A stretch of 64,000 nucleotides of DNA from PALSA-894 sp963734185 (GCA_963734185.1 CAVTGA010000001.1:806001-870000); one strand, 5' to 3'. Counted from the stretch's first letter, positions 1 to 8,931 are shown. Numbers and translations are program-made. The notes: generated from the sequence alone by a model not told the origin.

Positions 1-1
1 G

Positions 2-397
2 GAATTGGGCCGTGCGGTCGGCGTCACGTTCCAGCAGGTGCAGAAGTACGAGCGCGGCGCCAACCGCGTCGCGGCGGCGCGGCTGCAGAAGCTCGCCGAC
101 GCGCTTGATGTGCCGGTCACGTTCTTCTATCGCGACCACGACTCCGGCGCGCCGCACCAGGAAACCGGGTTCGGCTATCTCAAATCCAAGAAGTCGCTGC
201 GGCTCGCGCGCGCCTTCGTCGCCATCCCGGAGGGGGCGGCGCGCAATGCGGTGGTGGTACTGGTGGAGCGTCTGGAGAATCTGGAGCGCAGGCTGCGCAC
301 GATAGGGGGCGGGGGTGAAGGCGTGTGGGGACGAGGCGGCGTCGCCTGGAATCCGCTTGAATTCTTCCGCGCGCGGCGGCGCCGCCGGAGGATTTAA
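2..397 (+). CDS. XRE-family transcriptional regulator, 5' truncated
   Basis: The reading frame is open from the first bases, so the N-terminus lies outside the window; 131 residues are visible. The start shows the end of a Cro/C1-type helix-turn-helix (GVTFQQVQKYERGANRV, recognition helix) followed by a short dimerisation-type region with the usual V-P-V-x-F-F motif. The segment LARAFVAIPEGAARNAVVVLVERL matches the C-terminal helix common in the short XRE regulators of this order. The last 35 residues are glycine- and arginine-rich, end in a run of six arginines and look lineage-specific. It probably binds DNA as a dimer. Target genes cannot be told. Confidence 0.8.
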   Translation, partial: ELGRAVGVTFQQVQKYERGANRVAAARLQKLADALDVPVTFFYRDHDSGAPHQETGFGYLKSKKSLRLARAFVAIPEGAARNAVVVLVERLENLERRLRTIGGGGEGVWGRGGVAWNPLEFFRARRRRRRI

Positions 398-420
398 GCG
401 TTTGGCTTGAGGCTGCCAAA

Positions 421-558
421 ATGGTGCCGTCCGTGGTCACGGCGGCGGCCGCAGTTATTGGCGTTGTGATCGATGACGGCGTGATCACACGAGTGTTCTA
501 TCCGGTGTTTCCGCCGGACAGGAATGCCGAAGAGGTCGTCGCCTGGCTGCGGGCTTGA
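421..558 (+). CDS. Small hypothetical protein, 45 aa
   Basis: A 45-residue frame in the gap after the XRE gene, with an alanine/valine-rich stretch followed by a short charged end (PPDRNAEEVVAWLRA). The same frame stays open upstream to about position 361 without a good start codon, so part of it could be the lost 3' end of a longer gene. No clear ribosome binding site precedes the ATG. I do not recognise a family. It could be chance, though its composition is protein-like. It ends 2 bp before the fold-back element at 560-752. Confidence 0.3.
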   Translation: MVPSVVTAAAAVIGVVIDDGVITRVFYPVFPPDRNAEEVVAWLRA

Positions 559-559
559 T

Positions 560-752
560 CGTAGGGCGGGCAAAGGCGCGACATGAGATCGTCGTATCGG
601 CACGAAACGATCGCGCCGTGCCCGCCATGGGACATGGTACCCGACGAGACACGCGGGCACGGCGCGCTTGTCTTGTGCAAATAGCCGGTGCCTCGCCATA
701 AGCGCGGTTACGCGCGTCTTCGACGCGCTATGGCGCCTTTGCCCGCCCTACG
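560..752. repeat. MITE-like fold-back element with 20-bp terminal inverted repeats
   Basis: The two ends are perfect 20-bp inverted repeats: CGTAGGGCGGGCAAAGGCGC at 560-579 and its reverse complement at 733-752. Inside lies a second inverted pair (gccgtgcccgc near 614-624 and gcgggcacggc near 652-662). There is no coding sequence, as expected for a non-autonomous miniature element. The right repeat contains the TAG stop codon of the uracil-DNA glycosylase gene (748-750). No target-site duplication is obvious. Confidence 0.7.
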
Positions 753-1383
753 CATCGAGGTAGCCGCGCACCGCGGCGAACACCGCGCGGAACATCTCGG
801 GCGTGAGCACGCCGGTGTTCGTGTTGTAGCGCGAGCAGTGATAGCTGTCGAACAGCGTGAGGCGGCCGAGCGCGTGGGTTGCGCCGTGCGCGAAGGCCGC
901 GCGCGAGGGCCGCGCGCCGAGGCTGCCGACGACGGCATCATGCGCAATGCGGCCGAGCGCAACGATGGCGCGCAGGCGCTTCATTTCCGCGATCGTGTCG
1001 ACCAGGAAGGTCCGGCAGGTGCGGATCTCGAGCGGCGTCGGCTTGTTCTGCGGCGGCACGCAGCGCACCGCGTTGCTGATGCGCGCATCGACCAGCTTGA
1101 GCCCATCGTCCGGGTGGCCCTGATAGCTTCCGCGCGCAAAGCCGAAACGCGCGAGCGTGTCGTAGAGCAGCACCCCGGCATAATCGCCGGTGAACGGGCG
1201 CCCGGTGCGGTTCGCGCCTTGCGCGCCCGGGGCCAGACCGACGATGAGCAGGCGCGCGCTGGCCGGCCCGAAGCTCCTGACCGGCGCGTTGTACCATTCG
1301 GGCTCGCGCTCGCGCCACGCTTGGCGGAACGCGACGAGCCGCGGGCAGCGCGGGCAGTTGCGACCCGGCTCGGTGCCCGGCAT
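748..1383 (-). CDS. Uracil-DNA glycosylase, family 5 (UdgB-like)
   Basis: Removes uracil and probably other deaminated bases from DNA as the first step of base excision repair. Seen: an N-terminal C-x2-C (NCPRCPRL) that with later cysteines would hold the 4Fe-4S cluster of families 4 and 5; motif 1 GLAPGAQGANRTGRPFTGD; SNAVRCVPP; and motif 3 HCSRYNTNTG (usually H-x-S-R-x-N). The G-L-A-P-G motif and the Asn/Thr context fit family 5 rather than family 4. 211 aa is normal. I chose the ATG at 1383 because upstream starts overlap the NYN gene, whose stop is 10 bp away; the two are probably co-transcribed. The stop codon lies in the fold-back repeat. Confidence 0.85.
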   Translation of the reverse strand: MPGTEPGRNCPRCPRLVAFRQAWREREPEWYNAPVRSFGPASARLLIVGLAPGAQGANRTGRPFTGDYAGVLLYDTLARFGFARGSYQGHPDDGLKLVDARISNAVRCVPPQNKPTPLEIRTCRTFLVDTIAEMKRLRAIVALGRIAHDAVVGSLGARPSRAAFAHGATHALGRLTLFDSYHCSRYNTNTGVLTPEMFRAVFAAVRGYLDA

Positions 1384-1393
1384 GACGGTCCGC

Positions 1394-2041
1394 TTATTCC
1401 TCTTCGAAATCCTCGTCCGCGGCGCCGGCGCGCTGCGGCGCGGTGCTGCGCTGGAGGAACTGCGGCGTGTGGCCGCCATGACGCGGCTCGCGCGGTTCGC
1501 GCGCCGGCCGGTCGGCCGGATCGCGTCCGATCTTGGGCTGCAGCTCGACGATGTCGAGGAAGATGTCGGCCTGGCGGCGCAATTCGTCGGCGACCATGGG
1601 CGGCTGGGTCGAGATGGTCGACACCACGGTCACGCGCACGCCGCGGCGCTGGATCGCCTCGACCAGCGAGCGGAAGTCGCCGTCGCCCGAGAACAGCACC
1701 ATGTGATCGATCGAGCCGGCGATCTCCATCGCATCGACGGCGAGCTCGATGTCCATGTTGCCCTTGACCTTGCGTCGCCCGGTCTGATCGACGAACTCCT
1801 TCGTGGCCTTGGTCACCACCGTGTAGCCGTTGTAGTCGAGCCAATCGATCAGCGGCCGGATCGAGGAGTATTCCTGGTCCTCGATCACCGCGGTGTAATA
1901 GAACGCGCGCAGCAGATAGCCGCGCGACTGGAACTCGCGCAGCAGCCGCTTGTAGTCGATGTCGAACCCCAGCGTCTTGGCGGTGGCGTAGAGATTGGCG
2001 CCGTCGATGAACAGCGCGAGCTTTTCGGTAGGGACGGGCAT
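1394..2041 (-). CDS. NYN-domain (LabA/DUF88-like) protein, putative RNase
   Basis: A 215-residue cytoplasmic protein with a PIN-like NYN fold over about residues 8-165. The acidic residues expected to bind metal are visible: D13 in LFIDGANLYA, a D-x-E-L-A-V-D motif (NMDIELAVDAMEIA) and FSGDGDF. NYN proteins of the LabA group are thought to cleave RNA; the substrate here is unknown. The C-terminal 45 residues are Arg/Pro/Glu-rich and probably disordered, ending DEDFEEE. It lies just upstream of the uracil-DNA glycosylase and diverges from rpoZ across a 324-bp gap. Confidence 0.85.
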   Translation of the reverse strand: MPVPTEKLALFIDGANLYATAKTLGFDIDYKRLLREFQSRGYLLRAFYYTAVIEDQEYSSIRPLIDWLDYNGYTVVTKATKEFVDQTGRRKVKGNMDIELAVDAMEIAGSIDHMVLFSGDGDFRSLVEAIQRRGVRVTVVSTISTQPPMVADELRRQADIFLDIVELQPKIGRDPADRPAREPREPRHGGHTPQFLQRSTAPQRAGAADEDFEEE

Positions 2042-2365
2042 CGGGAGGGCTCTTTTCAGTTCTTTGGCGTTTCGGTCGTGATCGAAACCAATGTGATTTG
2101 TCGATGCGGGCGAGCCGCACGCGTTTTCGCAGCCTGCAGAAACGGTCGACGGCTGCTGTCAAATGCGGGCCGCGACTTGGGTTCCGGGCCGGCTCTTCCA
2201 ATCGTAAACAACCAATGATTTCAAGGGCCGGACGCAGTTCCTCGGATTGCCTAACAGAGGCGGGGAACAGCGCCAAGACAAAACTTCGTGCTTGCGATTT
2301 TGTCGCGCTCGGACTACCTAACGGCAAATTTCCGGACACAATTCCGCACCAGGAGCTTGCCGGCC
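2042..2365. other. Divergent intergenic region between the NYN gene and rpoZ
   Basis: The 324 bp hold no credible gene. The stretch is less GC-rich than its neighbours around 2200-2340 and must carry the promoters of both divergent genes, but I see no box strong enough to name. An AGGAG at 2351-2355 is the rpoZ ribosome binding site. Confidence 0.5.
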
Positions 2366-2776
2366 ATGGCCCGTGTCACCGTCGAGGATTGCATCGACAA
2401 GGTTGAGAATCGCTTTGACCTCGTGCTTCTCGCGAGTCACCGCGCGCGCACGATCTCCTCGGGCGCGCAGATCACGGTCGAGCGCGACAACGACAAGAAC
2501 CCGGTGGTCGCGTTGCGCGAGATCGCCGACGAGACCATCTCGCCCGGCGACCTGAAGGAAGACCTGATCCACTCGCTGCAGAAATACGTCGAGGTCGACG
2601 AGCCCGAGCCCGACTCGGTGCCGCTGATCGGCGGGTCAGGCGACGTCGACGCCGACGACACCGAGGTGATCCCCGATCGCATGACCGAGGAGGAGCTGCT
2701 CAAGGGCCTCGAGGGCCTCGCGCCGCCCGAAGAACAGCCCGAGCCGGAGATCGATCCCAACGAGGACGATCTCTGA
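2366..2776 (+). CDS. rpoZ: DNA-directed RNA polymerase omega subunit
   Basis: The smallest core subunit; it clamps the beta-prime chain and helps assembly, and in many bacteria affects the response to ppGpp. The start MARVTVEDCIDKVENRFDL and the helix SHRARTISSGA are diagnostic. 136 aa is typical for alphaproteobacteria, which carry an acidic C-terminal extension (many Glu/Asp after about residue 80). I chose the ATG at 2366 for the family N-terminus and the AGGAG 10 bp upstream; an in-frame start at 2288 would add unrelated residues. The rsh gene follows, a common arrangement linking omega with ppGpp synthesis, but a terminator lies between. Confidence 0.95.
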   Translation: MARVTVEDCIDKVENRFDLVLLASHRARTISSGAQITVERDNDKNPVVALREIADETISPGDLKEDLIHSLQKYVEVDEPEPDSVPLIGGSGDVDADDTEVIPDRMTEEELLKGLEGLAPPEEQPEPEIDPNEDDL

Positions 2777-2809
2777 GGCGGCGCTTTGCCGGTGGGATCG
2801 ACGCTAACG

Positions 2810-2835
2810 GCCCGGCTTTGCCGGGCTGTTTGTTT
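2810..2835 (+). terminator. Rho-independent terminator after rpoZ
   Basis: A perfect 7-bp GC stem (GCCCGGC / GCCGGGC) with a TTT loop, followed by TGTTTGTTT. It lies 33 bp after the rpoZ stop and before the rsh start. Confidence 0.75.
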
Positions 2836-2937
2836 GGCTGTCCCTGCGCAATCGCTTTACCGCGTTTGCAATGTCCCGTGATATCCTGACGCAATGACGC
2901 TGCGGCAGCTCCGCGGCGCCCGCCTCAAGGACCTCGC

Positions 2938-5268
2938 ATGCCTCGCGCCAATGCCGATCGTCCGCGCATGCAGACCCAGGCGCACCGCCGCGCGCCGAGC
3001 GAGCCGGCGCCGCCGATCGCGCCGGAGCCGGTCGAGCCGCCCAAGGCGGCGCGCAAGCCGCGCATGATGCGGCAGTACGACCTGGTCGAGAAGGTCAAGG
3101 CCTACAATCCCAACGCCAACGAGGACCTGCTCAACCGCGCCTACGTCTATGCCATGAAGGCGCACGGCGAGCAGACGCGCGCCTCGGGCGATCCCTACTT
3201 TTCCCATCCGATCGAAGTCGCCGCGATCCTGACCGATCTCAAGCTCGACGACGCCACCATCGCGGCGGCGCTCTTGCACGACACCATCGAGGACACGGCG
3301 GCAACGCGCGCCGAGATCGACGCGACCTTCGGCCCCGAGATCGGCCACCTGGTCGAGGGGCTGACCAAGCTCGCCAAGCTCGACCTGGTCACGCGCGAGG
3401 CCAAGCAGGCGGAGAACCTGCGCAAGCTCCTGCTGGCGATCGCCGACGACGTGCGCGTGCTCCTGGTCAAGCTCGCCGACCGGCTGCACAACATGCGCAC
3501 GCTGGGCTCGATGCCGGCCGACAAGCGCAGCCGCATCGCCGAGGAGACGCTCGACATCTATGCCCCGCTCGCCGGCCGCATGGGCATGCAGGAGATGCGC
3601 GAGGAGCTCGAAGATCTGGCGTTCCAGGAGCTCGATCCGGAGGCCTACAAGGTCGTGAGCGAGCGCCTGGCCGCGCTCGCGGTGCGCAACCGCGACCTGA
3701 CCAGCGAGATCGAGCGGCAGTTGACGCGCAAGCTCGCCGACCGCGGTCTTGCGGCGGAGGTCAACGGGCGGCAGAAGCGGCCGTATTCGACCTGGCGCAA
3801 GATGGAACGCAAGACCGTCGGGTTCGAGCAACTTTCCGACCTGCTCGGTTTCCGCGTCTTCGTCGAGAAGGTCGAGGACTGCTACCAGGCGCTCGGCATC
3901 GTGCACACCACCTGGCCGGTGGTGCCGACGCGCTTCAAAGACTACATCTCGACGCCGAAGCAGAACGACTATCGCTCGCTGCACACGACCGTGATCGGAC
4001 CGCGCAACCAGCGCGTCGAACTGCAGATCCGCACGCGCGAGATGCACGATATCGCCGAGTACGGCATCGCCGCCCATGCGCTCTACAAGGACGGGCACGG
4101 CTCGCCGTCCGAGATGTTGTCGCGCGAGTCCAATGCCTTTGCGTGGTTGCGGCGGACCATCGAGTCTCTCGCCGAAGGCTCCAATCCGGAAGAATTCCTC
4201 GAGCACACCAAGCTCGAGCTGTTCCATGACCAAGTGTTCTGCTTCACCCCCAAGGGGAAGCTGATCGCCTTGCCGCGCAAGGCCAATGCCATCGACTTTG
4301 CCTATGCGGTGCACACCGACGTCGGCAACCGGGCGGTCGGAGCCAAGATCAACGGCAAGATCGCGCCGCTGGTGTCCGAGCTCAACAACGGCGACGAGGT
4401 GGAGATCCTCACTTCCAAGGCGCAAGGCTCGCCGCCGGCGGCCTGGGAATCGATCGTCGTCACCGGCAAGGCGCGCGCCGCGATCCGGCGCGCGACGCGC
4501 TTCGCGGTGCGCGCGCAATATGCCGGGCTCGGACGACGCATCGTCGAGCGGCTGTTCCACCGCGCGAAGAAGGAATACTCGGACGAGAAACTGCAGGGCG
4601 CGCTGCCGCGGCTGGCGCGCGCGTCGGTCGAGGAAGTGATGGCGGCGGTCGGCCGCGGCGAGATGAAAGCTTCCGACGTCGCGCGCGCGATGTATCCCGA
4701 CTACAAGGAAGAGCGTGCGACGCTGGTACGACCGCCGAAAGCGGAGACCGGGTGGTTCGGTCTGCGGCGCGCTCGCTCGCTCATCTTCCGCGTGCCGGAG
4801 GGCAAGGATTCCACCGCGGCGATCCCGATTCGCGGCGCGACCGGCGATCTGCCGGTACGATTTGCTCCCGACGGCGGCGCCGTGCCCGGCGACCGCATCG
4901 TCGGCATCCTGACGCCGGGCGAGGGCATCACCATCTATCCGATCCAGTCGCCGGCGCTGAAAGCGTTCGAAGAGACGCCCGAGCGCTGGCTCGACGTGCG
5001 CTGGGATGTGGAGGATGCGAGCCCGCAACGCTTCCCGGCGCAGATCAAGCTGCAGTCGGTCAACGAGCCCGGCTCGCTCGCTCAGATCGCGCAGGTCATC
5101 GCCGAGCACGACGGCAACATCGACAATATCCGCATGACGCGGCGCGCGCCGGATTTCACCGATTTGCTGATCGATCTCGAGGTCTACGATCTCAAACATC
5201 TGAACGCGATCATCGCTCAGCTGCGCGCCAAAGAGGTGGTGGCAGCCGCCGAGCGCGTGAGCGCCTAG
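2938..5268 (+). CDS. rsh: Bifunctional (p)ppGpp synthetase/hydrolase, RelA/SpoT homologue
   Basis: Makes and degrades the alarmone (p)ppGpp. Domains in order: HD hydrolase (about 65-220; H90, H114-D115 in LLHDTIEDT, then LADRLHNMRT), synthetase (about 280-400, TPKQNDYRSLHTT), TGS (about 435-495, FTPKGKLIALPRKANAIDFAYA) and a C-terminal ACT domain (about 695-770). Both catalytic domains look intact, so it is the single long RSH usual in this group. 776 aa. The ATG at 2938 has AAGGA 7 bp upstream; the first 42 residues are Pro/Ala/Arg-rich and family members often begin near M43-M44, so 3064 is an alternative start. First gene of the run to recO. Confidence 0.95.
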   Translation: MPRANADRPRMQTQAHRRAPSEPAPPIAPEPVEPPKAARKPRMMRQYDLVEKVKAYNPNANEDLLNRAYVYAMKAHGEQTRASGDPYFSHPIEVAAILTDLKLDDATIAAALLHDTIEDTAATRAEIDATFGPEIGHLVEGLTKLAKLDLVTREAKQAENLRKLLLAIADDVRVLLVKLADRLHNMRTLGSMPADKRSRIAEETLDIYAPLAGRMGMQEMREELEDLAFQELDPEAYKVVSERLAALAVRNRDLTSEIERQLTRKLADRGLAAEVNGRQKRPYSTWRKMERKTVGFEQLSDLLGFRVFVEKVEDCYQALGIVHTTWPVVPTRFKDYISTPKQNDYRSLHTTVIGPRNQRVELQIRTREMHDIAEYGIAAHALYKDGHGSPSEMLSRESNAFAWLRRTIESLAEGSNPEEFLEHTKLELFHDQVFCFTPKGKLIALPRKANAIDFAYAVHTDVGNRAVGAKINGKIAPLVSELNNGDEVEILTSKAQGSPPAAWESIVVTGKARAAIRRATRFAVRAQYAGLGRRIVERLFHRAKKEYSDEKLQGALPRLARASVEEVMAAVGRGEMKASDVARAMYPDYKEERATLVRPPKAETGWFGLRRARSLIFRVPEGKDSTAAIPIRGATGDLPVRFAPDGGAVPGDRIVGILTPGEGITIYPIQSPALKAFEETPERWLDVRWDVEDASPQRFPAQIKLQSVNEPGSLAQIAQVIAEHDGNIDNIRMTRRAPDFTDLLIDLEVYDLKHLNAIIAQLRAKEVVAAAERVSA

Positions 5269-5310
5269 GCGACGGCGACAAGATCGAAATAACAGCGATG
5301 GACTAGCAGC

Positions 5311-6075
5311 TTGGCAGCAATTCCTGACCTTCGCCTCGGCGTCAATGTCGATCACGTGGCGACCATCCGCAACGCGCGCGGGGGCAAATATCCGGATCCG
5401 GTCAAAGCCGCAGTCGCAGCCGTTGGAGCCGGCGCGGACAGCATCACGGCGCATTTGCGCGAGGATCGCCGCCATATCCGCGACGACGACGTCGTCCGCC
5501 TCAAGGCGCAACTCGCCAAGCCGCTCAATTTCGAGATGGCGGCCACGCGCGAGATGATCGATATCGCGCTGAAGATCCGCCCGCACGCGGTCTGCCTCGT
5601 GCCCGAGCGGCGGCAGGAGCGCACGACCGAGGGCGGGCTCGATGTCGCGCGTTCGCAGGATGCGCTCATGCCGGTGGTGGCCGAGCTCAAGGGCGCCGGC
5701 ATCAGGGTGTCGCTGTTCATCGCGGGCGACGCCAGGCAGATCGAGGCCGCCGCGGCGGTCGGCGCGCCGGTGATCGAGCTGCACGCCGGCGCCTGGTGCG
5801 AGGCGGTAGGCGAGGGCCGCGCGGCAATCGCCTCGGTCGAGCTGCGGCGTATCAAGGAAGGTGCGGCGCTCGCCCGCCGCCTCGGCCTGGAGGTGCATGC
5901 CGGCCACGGCCTTGATTTCCGCACCGCCGAGACGGTCGCCGCCTTCCCCGAAGTCGTCGAGCTCAACATCGGGCATTTCCTGGTCGCCGAGGCCGTGTTC
6001 GGCGGCCTTGCCCAGGCGGTGCAGATGATGCGCACGGCCATGGACCGCGGCCGCGCCAGGCTTGCCGCGTCATGA
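5311..6075 (+). CDS. pdxJ: Pyridoxine 5'-phosphate synthase
   Basis: Condenses 1-deoxyxylulose 5-phosphate with 3-amino-2-oxopropyl phosphate to form pyridoxine 5'-phosphate, the last ring-closing step of DXP-dependent vitamin B6 synthesis. The TIM barrel motifs are clear: LGVNVDHVATIRNARGG at the start, SITAHLREDRRHI, FEMA, and HAGHGLD near residue 195. 254 aa is usual. The start is a TTG at 5311 with only a weak ribosome binding site; no better in-frame start fits the family. The stop overlaps acpS by 4 bp (ATGA), implying translational coupling, a pairing common in proteobacteria. Confidence 0.95.
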   Translation: MAAIPDLRLGVNVDHVATIRNARGGKYPDPVKAAVAAVGAGADSITAHLREDRRHIRDDDVVRLKAQLAKPLNFEMAATREMIDIALKIRPHAVCLVPERRQERTTEGGLDVARSQDALMPVVAELKGAGIRVSLFIAGDARQIEAAAAVGAPVIELHAGAWCEAVGEGRAAIASVELRRIKEGAALARRLGLEVHAGHGLDFRTAETVAAFPEVVELNIGHFLVAEAVFGGLAQAVQMMRTAMDRGRARLAAS

Positions 6076-6479
6076 TCGTCGGCATCGGCTCGGACCTGGT
6101 CGACATCCGGCGGATCGAGCGCGTGATCACGCGCCACGGCGAGCGCTTCCTCGCTCGCATCTTCACCGCAGCGGAACGCGCGCGGGCGGAACGGCGGGCC
6201 AACCGGGTCGCGACCTATGCCAAGCGTTTTGCCGCCAAGGAAGCCTGCGCCAAAGCGCTCGGCACCGGCATCCGCGGCGGCGTGTGGTGGCGCGACATGG
6301 GGGTGGTCAACCTGCCCTCGGGGCGGCCCACCATGCGGCTGACCGGGGGAGCGCTGAAACGTCTCCAGGCGATCACGCCCGCCGGGCACGAGCCCCGGAT
6401 CGACCTCACCATCACCGACGAGTACCCGCTGGCGCAGGCATTCGTGCTGATTTCCGCCGTTCCGGCGGCTCGGCCATGA
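6072..6479 (+). CDS. acpS: Holo-[acyl-carrier-protein] synthase
   Basis: Transfers 4'-phosphopantetheine from coenzyme A to the serine of acyl carrier protein, which activates fatty-acid synthesis. The N-terminal GIGSDLVDIRRIE with the Mg-binding Asp, and the second motif RFAAKEACAKALGTGI with the catalytic Glu/Lys, are both present. 135 aa is the normal trimeric AcpS length. Coupled to pdxJ by a 4-bp overlap and followed 70 bp later by lepB. Confidence 0.95.
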   Translation: MIVGIGSDLVDIRRIERVITRHGERFLARIFTAAERARAERRANRVATYAKRFAAKEACAKALGTGIRGGVWWRDMGVVNLPSGRPTMRLTGGALKRLQAITPAGHEPRIDLTITDEYPLAQAFVLISAVPAARP

Positions 6480-6549
6480 TTTCGCGCCTTCGATTGCGCC
6501 ACAGGACTCCAGCGGCTACAACGGCGCCGCGGGGGGTGGAGACCACCTC

Positions 6550-7320
6550 ATGAAAGACCAGAGGCCGATGAGCGTGACCGAACAGAAGCGGAAGGAGGGC
6601 GGTTTTGCCGAAACGGTCCGGGTGATCTTCCACGCGCTGATCATTGCGGTGATCATCCGCACCTTCCTGTTCCAGCCCTTCAATATCCCGTCCGGCTCGA
6701 TGATGGCGACGCTCCTGGTCGGCGACTACCTGTTCGTCTCGAAATATACCTATGGTTACAGCCGCTACTCGATTCCGTTCTCGCCGCCGCTGTTCACGGG
6801 GCGGATATTCGGCTCGGAGCCGCAGCGCGGCGACATCGTCGTGTTCCGCCCGGCGCGCGACGATTCGACCGACTACATCAAGCGCGTGATCGGGCTTCCC
6901 GGCGACAGCATCCAGATGCTGAACGGCCTGCTGCACATCAACGGCGCGGCGGTGAAGCGGGAGCGCGCCGAGGACTTCGTGACCGCCGAGGAGGGGCCCG
7001 GCATCAAGCGCGTCAGGCGCTGGAAGGAGACGCTGCCGAACGGGGTCGCCTACCATACGCTCGATCTCATCGAGAACAGCTTCTACGACAACACCCCGGT
7101 CTACACCGTGCCGGCCGGCCACTATTTCATGATGGGCGATAATCGCGATAACTCGTCCGACAGTCGCGTGCTGAGCCAGGTCGGCTACGTGCCGCTCGAC
7201 AATATCGTCGGACGCGCCGAGATCATCTTCTTCTCGGTCGGGGAGGGTGAATCCGCCTGGAAGATCTGGCGCTGGCCATGGTCCGTGCGCTGGACGAGGC
7301 TGTTCACGATCGTCCGATGA
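6550..7320 (+). CDS. lepB: Signal peptidase I
   Basis: Cleaves signal peptides from secreted proteins at the periplasmic face of the inner membrane. One N-terminal membrane segment (about residues 22-40) is followed by the catalytic domain. The serine-lysine dyad is visible as S50 in PSGSMMATL and K111 in DYIKRVIGLPGD, with the box MMGDNRDNSSDSR near residue 197. 256 aa. GGAG lies upstream of the ATG. The stop overlaps the rnc start (ATGA), reproducing the conserved lepB-rnc-era order. Confidence 0.95.
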   Translation: MKDQRPMSVTEQKRKEGGFAETVRVIFHALIIAVIIRTFLFQPFNIPSGSMMATLLVGDYLFVSKYTYGYSRYSIPFSPPLFTGRIFGSEPQRGDIVVFRPARDDSTDYIKRVIGLPGDSIQMLNGLLHINGAAVKRERAEDFVTAEEGPGIKRVRRWKETLPNGVAYHTLDLIENSFYDNTPVYTVPAGHYFMMGDNRDNSSDSRVLSQVGYVPLDNIVGRAEIIFFSVGEGESAWKIWRWPWSVRWTRLFTIVR

Positions 7321-8030
7321 GCCGCAAGGCGAAGGTCAAAAGCGAGCTCGAAGACAAGATCGGCTATTCGTTTGCCGACAAGGCCCTGCTCGAACGGGCG
7401 CTGACCCATATCTCGGCGGCTTCTCCCAAGCATGGCCGCGGCGGCAGCTATCAGCGGCTTGAATTCCTCGGCGACCACGTGCTCGGGCTGATCGTCTCCG
7501 ATATGCTGTTCCGCGCCTACCCGAAGGCCGACGAGGGGGAACTGTCGCGCCGTCTCGCCGACCTGGTGCGGCGCGACACCTGCGCCGACGTCGCGCGCGC
7601 GCTCGAGCTCGGCGCCGCACTCAAGCTCGGCAATTCCGAATCGAACTCGGGCGGCCGCCGCCGCACGGCGATCCTGGCGGACGTGTGCGAGGCGCTCATC
7701 GGGGCGGTCTTCCTTGACGGGGGCTATCCGGCCGCGGCTGCGCTGATCGAGAAACTCTGGCAGGAGCGCATGCTCAAGCCGCCGCGCCCGTTACGCGACC
7801 CCAAGACGCAACTGCAGGAATGGGCGCAGGCGCGCGGGCTGCCGGCGCCGTCCTATCGCGAGATCGAGCGCACCGGCCCGCATCACGATCCGGAATTCCG
7901 CGTCTGCGTCGACGTCGCCGAACGACCGCCGGCCGAAGGTCTCGGCCGCTCCAAACGTGCCGCCGAGCAGGCGGCCGCGACCGTCATGCTGGCGCGCGAG
8001 GGCGTGGTGACGGAAGTGCCGCATGGCTGA
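7317..8030 (+). CDS. rnc: Ribonuclease III
   Basis: Cuts double-stranded RNA in rRNA processing and mRNA/sRNA turnover. The endonuclease domain carries the signature RLEFLGDHVLGL (E49, D53) and the second acidic pair in DVCEALIGAVFLDGG; a double-stranded RNA binding domain follows (about 160-235). I take the ATG at 7317, giving 237 aa and a 4-bp overlap with lepB; a start at 7278 would lie wholly inside lepB. Overlaps era by 8 bp. Confidence 0.95.
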   Translation: MSRKAKVKSELEDKIGYSFADKALLERALTHISAASPKHGRGGSYQRLEFLGDHVLGLIVSDMLFRAYPKADEGELSRRLADLVRRDTCADVARALELGAALKLGNSESNSGGRRRTAILADVCEALIGAVFLDGGYPAAAALIEKLWQERMLKPPRPLRDPKTQLQEWAQARGLPAPSYREIERTGPHHDPEFRVCVDVAERPPAEGLGRSKRAAEQAAATVMLAREGVVTEVPHG

Positions 8031-8931
8031 GGAGCCCGGCGATACGCGTTGCGGCTTCGTCGCCCTGATCGGCGCCCCCAATGCCGGCAAGTCGACGCTC
8101 ACCAACGCGCTGGTCGGCGCCAAGGTCACGATCGTCAGCCGCAAGGTGCAGACCACGCGCTCGCTCGTGCGCGGGATCGCGATCGAGGGCAAGGCCCAGC
8201 TCGTGCTGATCGATACGCCGGGCATCTTCGCGCCGCGCCGCCGGCTCGACCGCGCCATGGTGACGAGCGCCTGGGGCGGAGCGCACGATGCCGATCTCGT
8301 CGCGCTGTTGATCGACGCCAAGAAGGGGATCGACGAAGAGGCCGCGGCGATTCTCGCGCGGCTCGGCGAGGTGCGCCAATCCAAGGTGCTGGTGCTCAAC
8401 AAGATCGATGCGGCGCCGAAGCCGGCCTTGCTGGCGCTCAGCGCCGAACTCAATGCGCGCATGCCGTTTGCCGCGACCTTCATGCTCTCCGCGCTCAGCG
8501 GCGACGGCGTTGCCGATCTCAAGGCTTGGCTCGCCGAGCACGCACCCGCCGGGCCGTGGCACTATCCGGACGATCAGATCACCGACGCGCCGCTGCGCAG
8601 CCTCGCCGCGGAGGTCACGCGCGAGAAGCTGTTCGACCGTCTGCACCAGGAACTGCCCTATCAGTCGACGGTCGAGACCGATCTGTGGAAGGAGAAGGGC
8701 GGCGCGGTGCGCATCGAGCAGACCATCTATGTGGAGCGGGAAAGCCAGCGCAAGATCGTGCTCGGCAAGGGCGGGCAGACCATCAAGGCGATCGGCGCCG
8801 ATGCACGCAAGGAAATCGCCGCGCTGATCGAGCAGCCGGTGCACCTGTTCCTGTTCGTGAAAGTGCGGGAAGGGTGGGGCGAGGATCCGGAGCGCTATCG
8901 GGAGATGGGATTGAAGTTTCCGGAAGGATAG
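8023..8931 (+). CDS. era: GTPase Era
   Basis: A ribosome-assembly GTPase that binds the 3' end of 16S rRNA. G1 GAPNAGKST at residues 17-25, G3 DTPG at 64-67 and G4 NKID at 126-129 are intact. The C-terminal KH domain is recognised by the stretch KIVLGKGGQTIKAIG near residue 250. 302 aa is standard. Start overlaps rnc by 8 bp, so the lepB-rnc-era block is translationally coupled. Confidence 0.95.
   Translation: MAEEPGDTRCGFVALIGAPNAGKSTLTNALVGAKVTIVSRKVQTTRSLVRGIAIEGKAQLVLIDTPGIFAPRRRLDRAMVTSAWGGAHDADLVALLIDAKKGIDEEAAAILARLGEVRQSKVLVLNKIDAAPKPALLALSAELNARMPFAATFMLSALSGDGVADLKAWLAEHAPAGPWHYPDDQITDAPLRSLAAEVTREKLFDRLHQELPYQSTVETDLWKEKGGAVRIEQTIYVERESQRKIVLGKGGQTIKAIGADARKEIAALIEQPVHLFLFVKVREGWGEDPERYREMGLKFPEG

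Noticed and set aside
2857..5976. A 1039-codon open frame on the minus strand opposite rsh and pdxJ
   Set aside because: It exists only because of the high GC third-position bias of the plus-strand genes; its product is Arg/Asp/Leu-rich with no domain.
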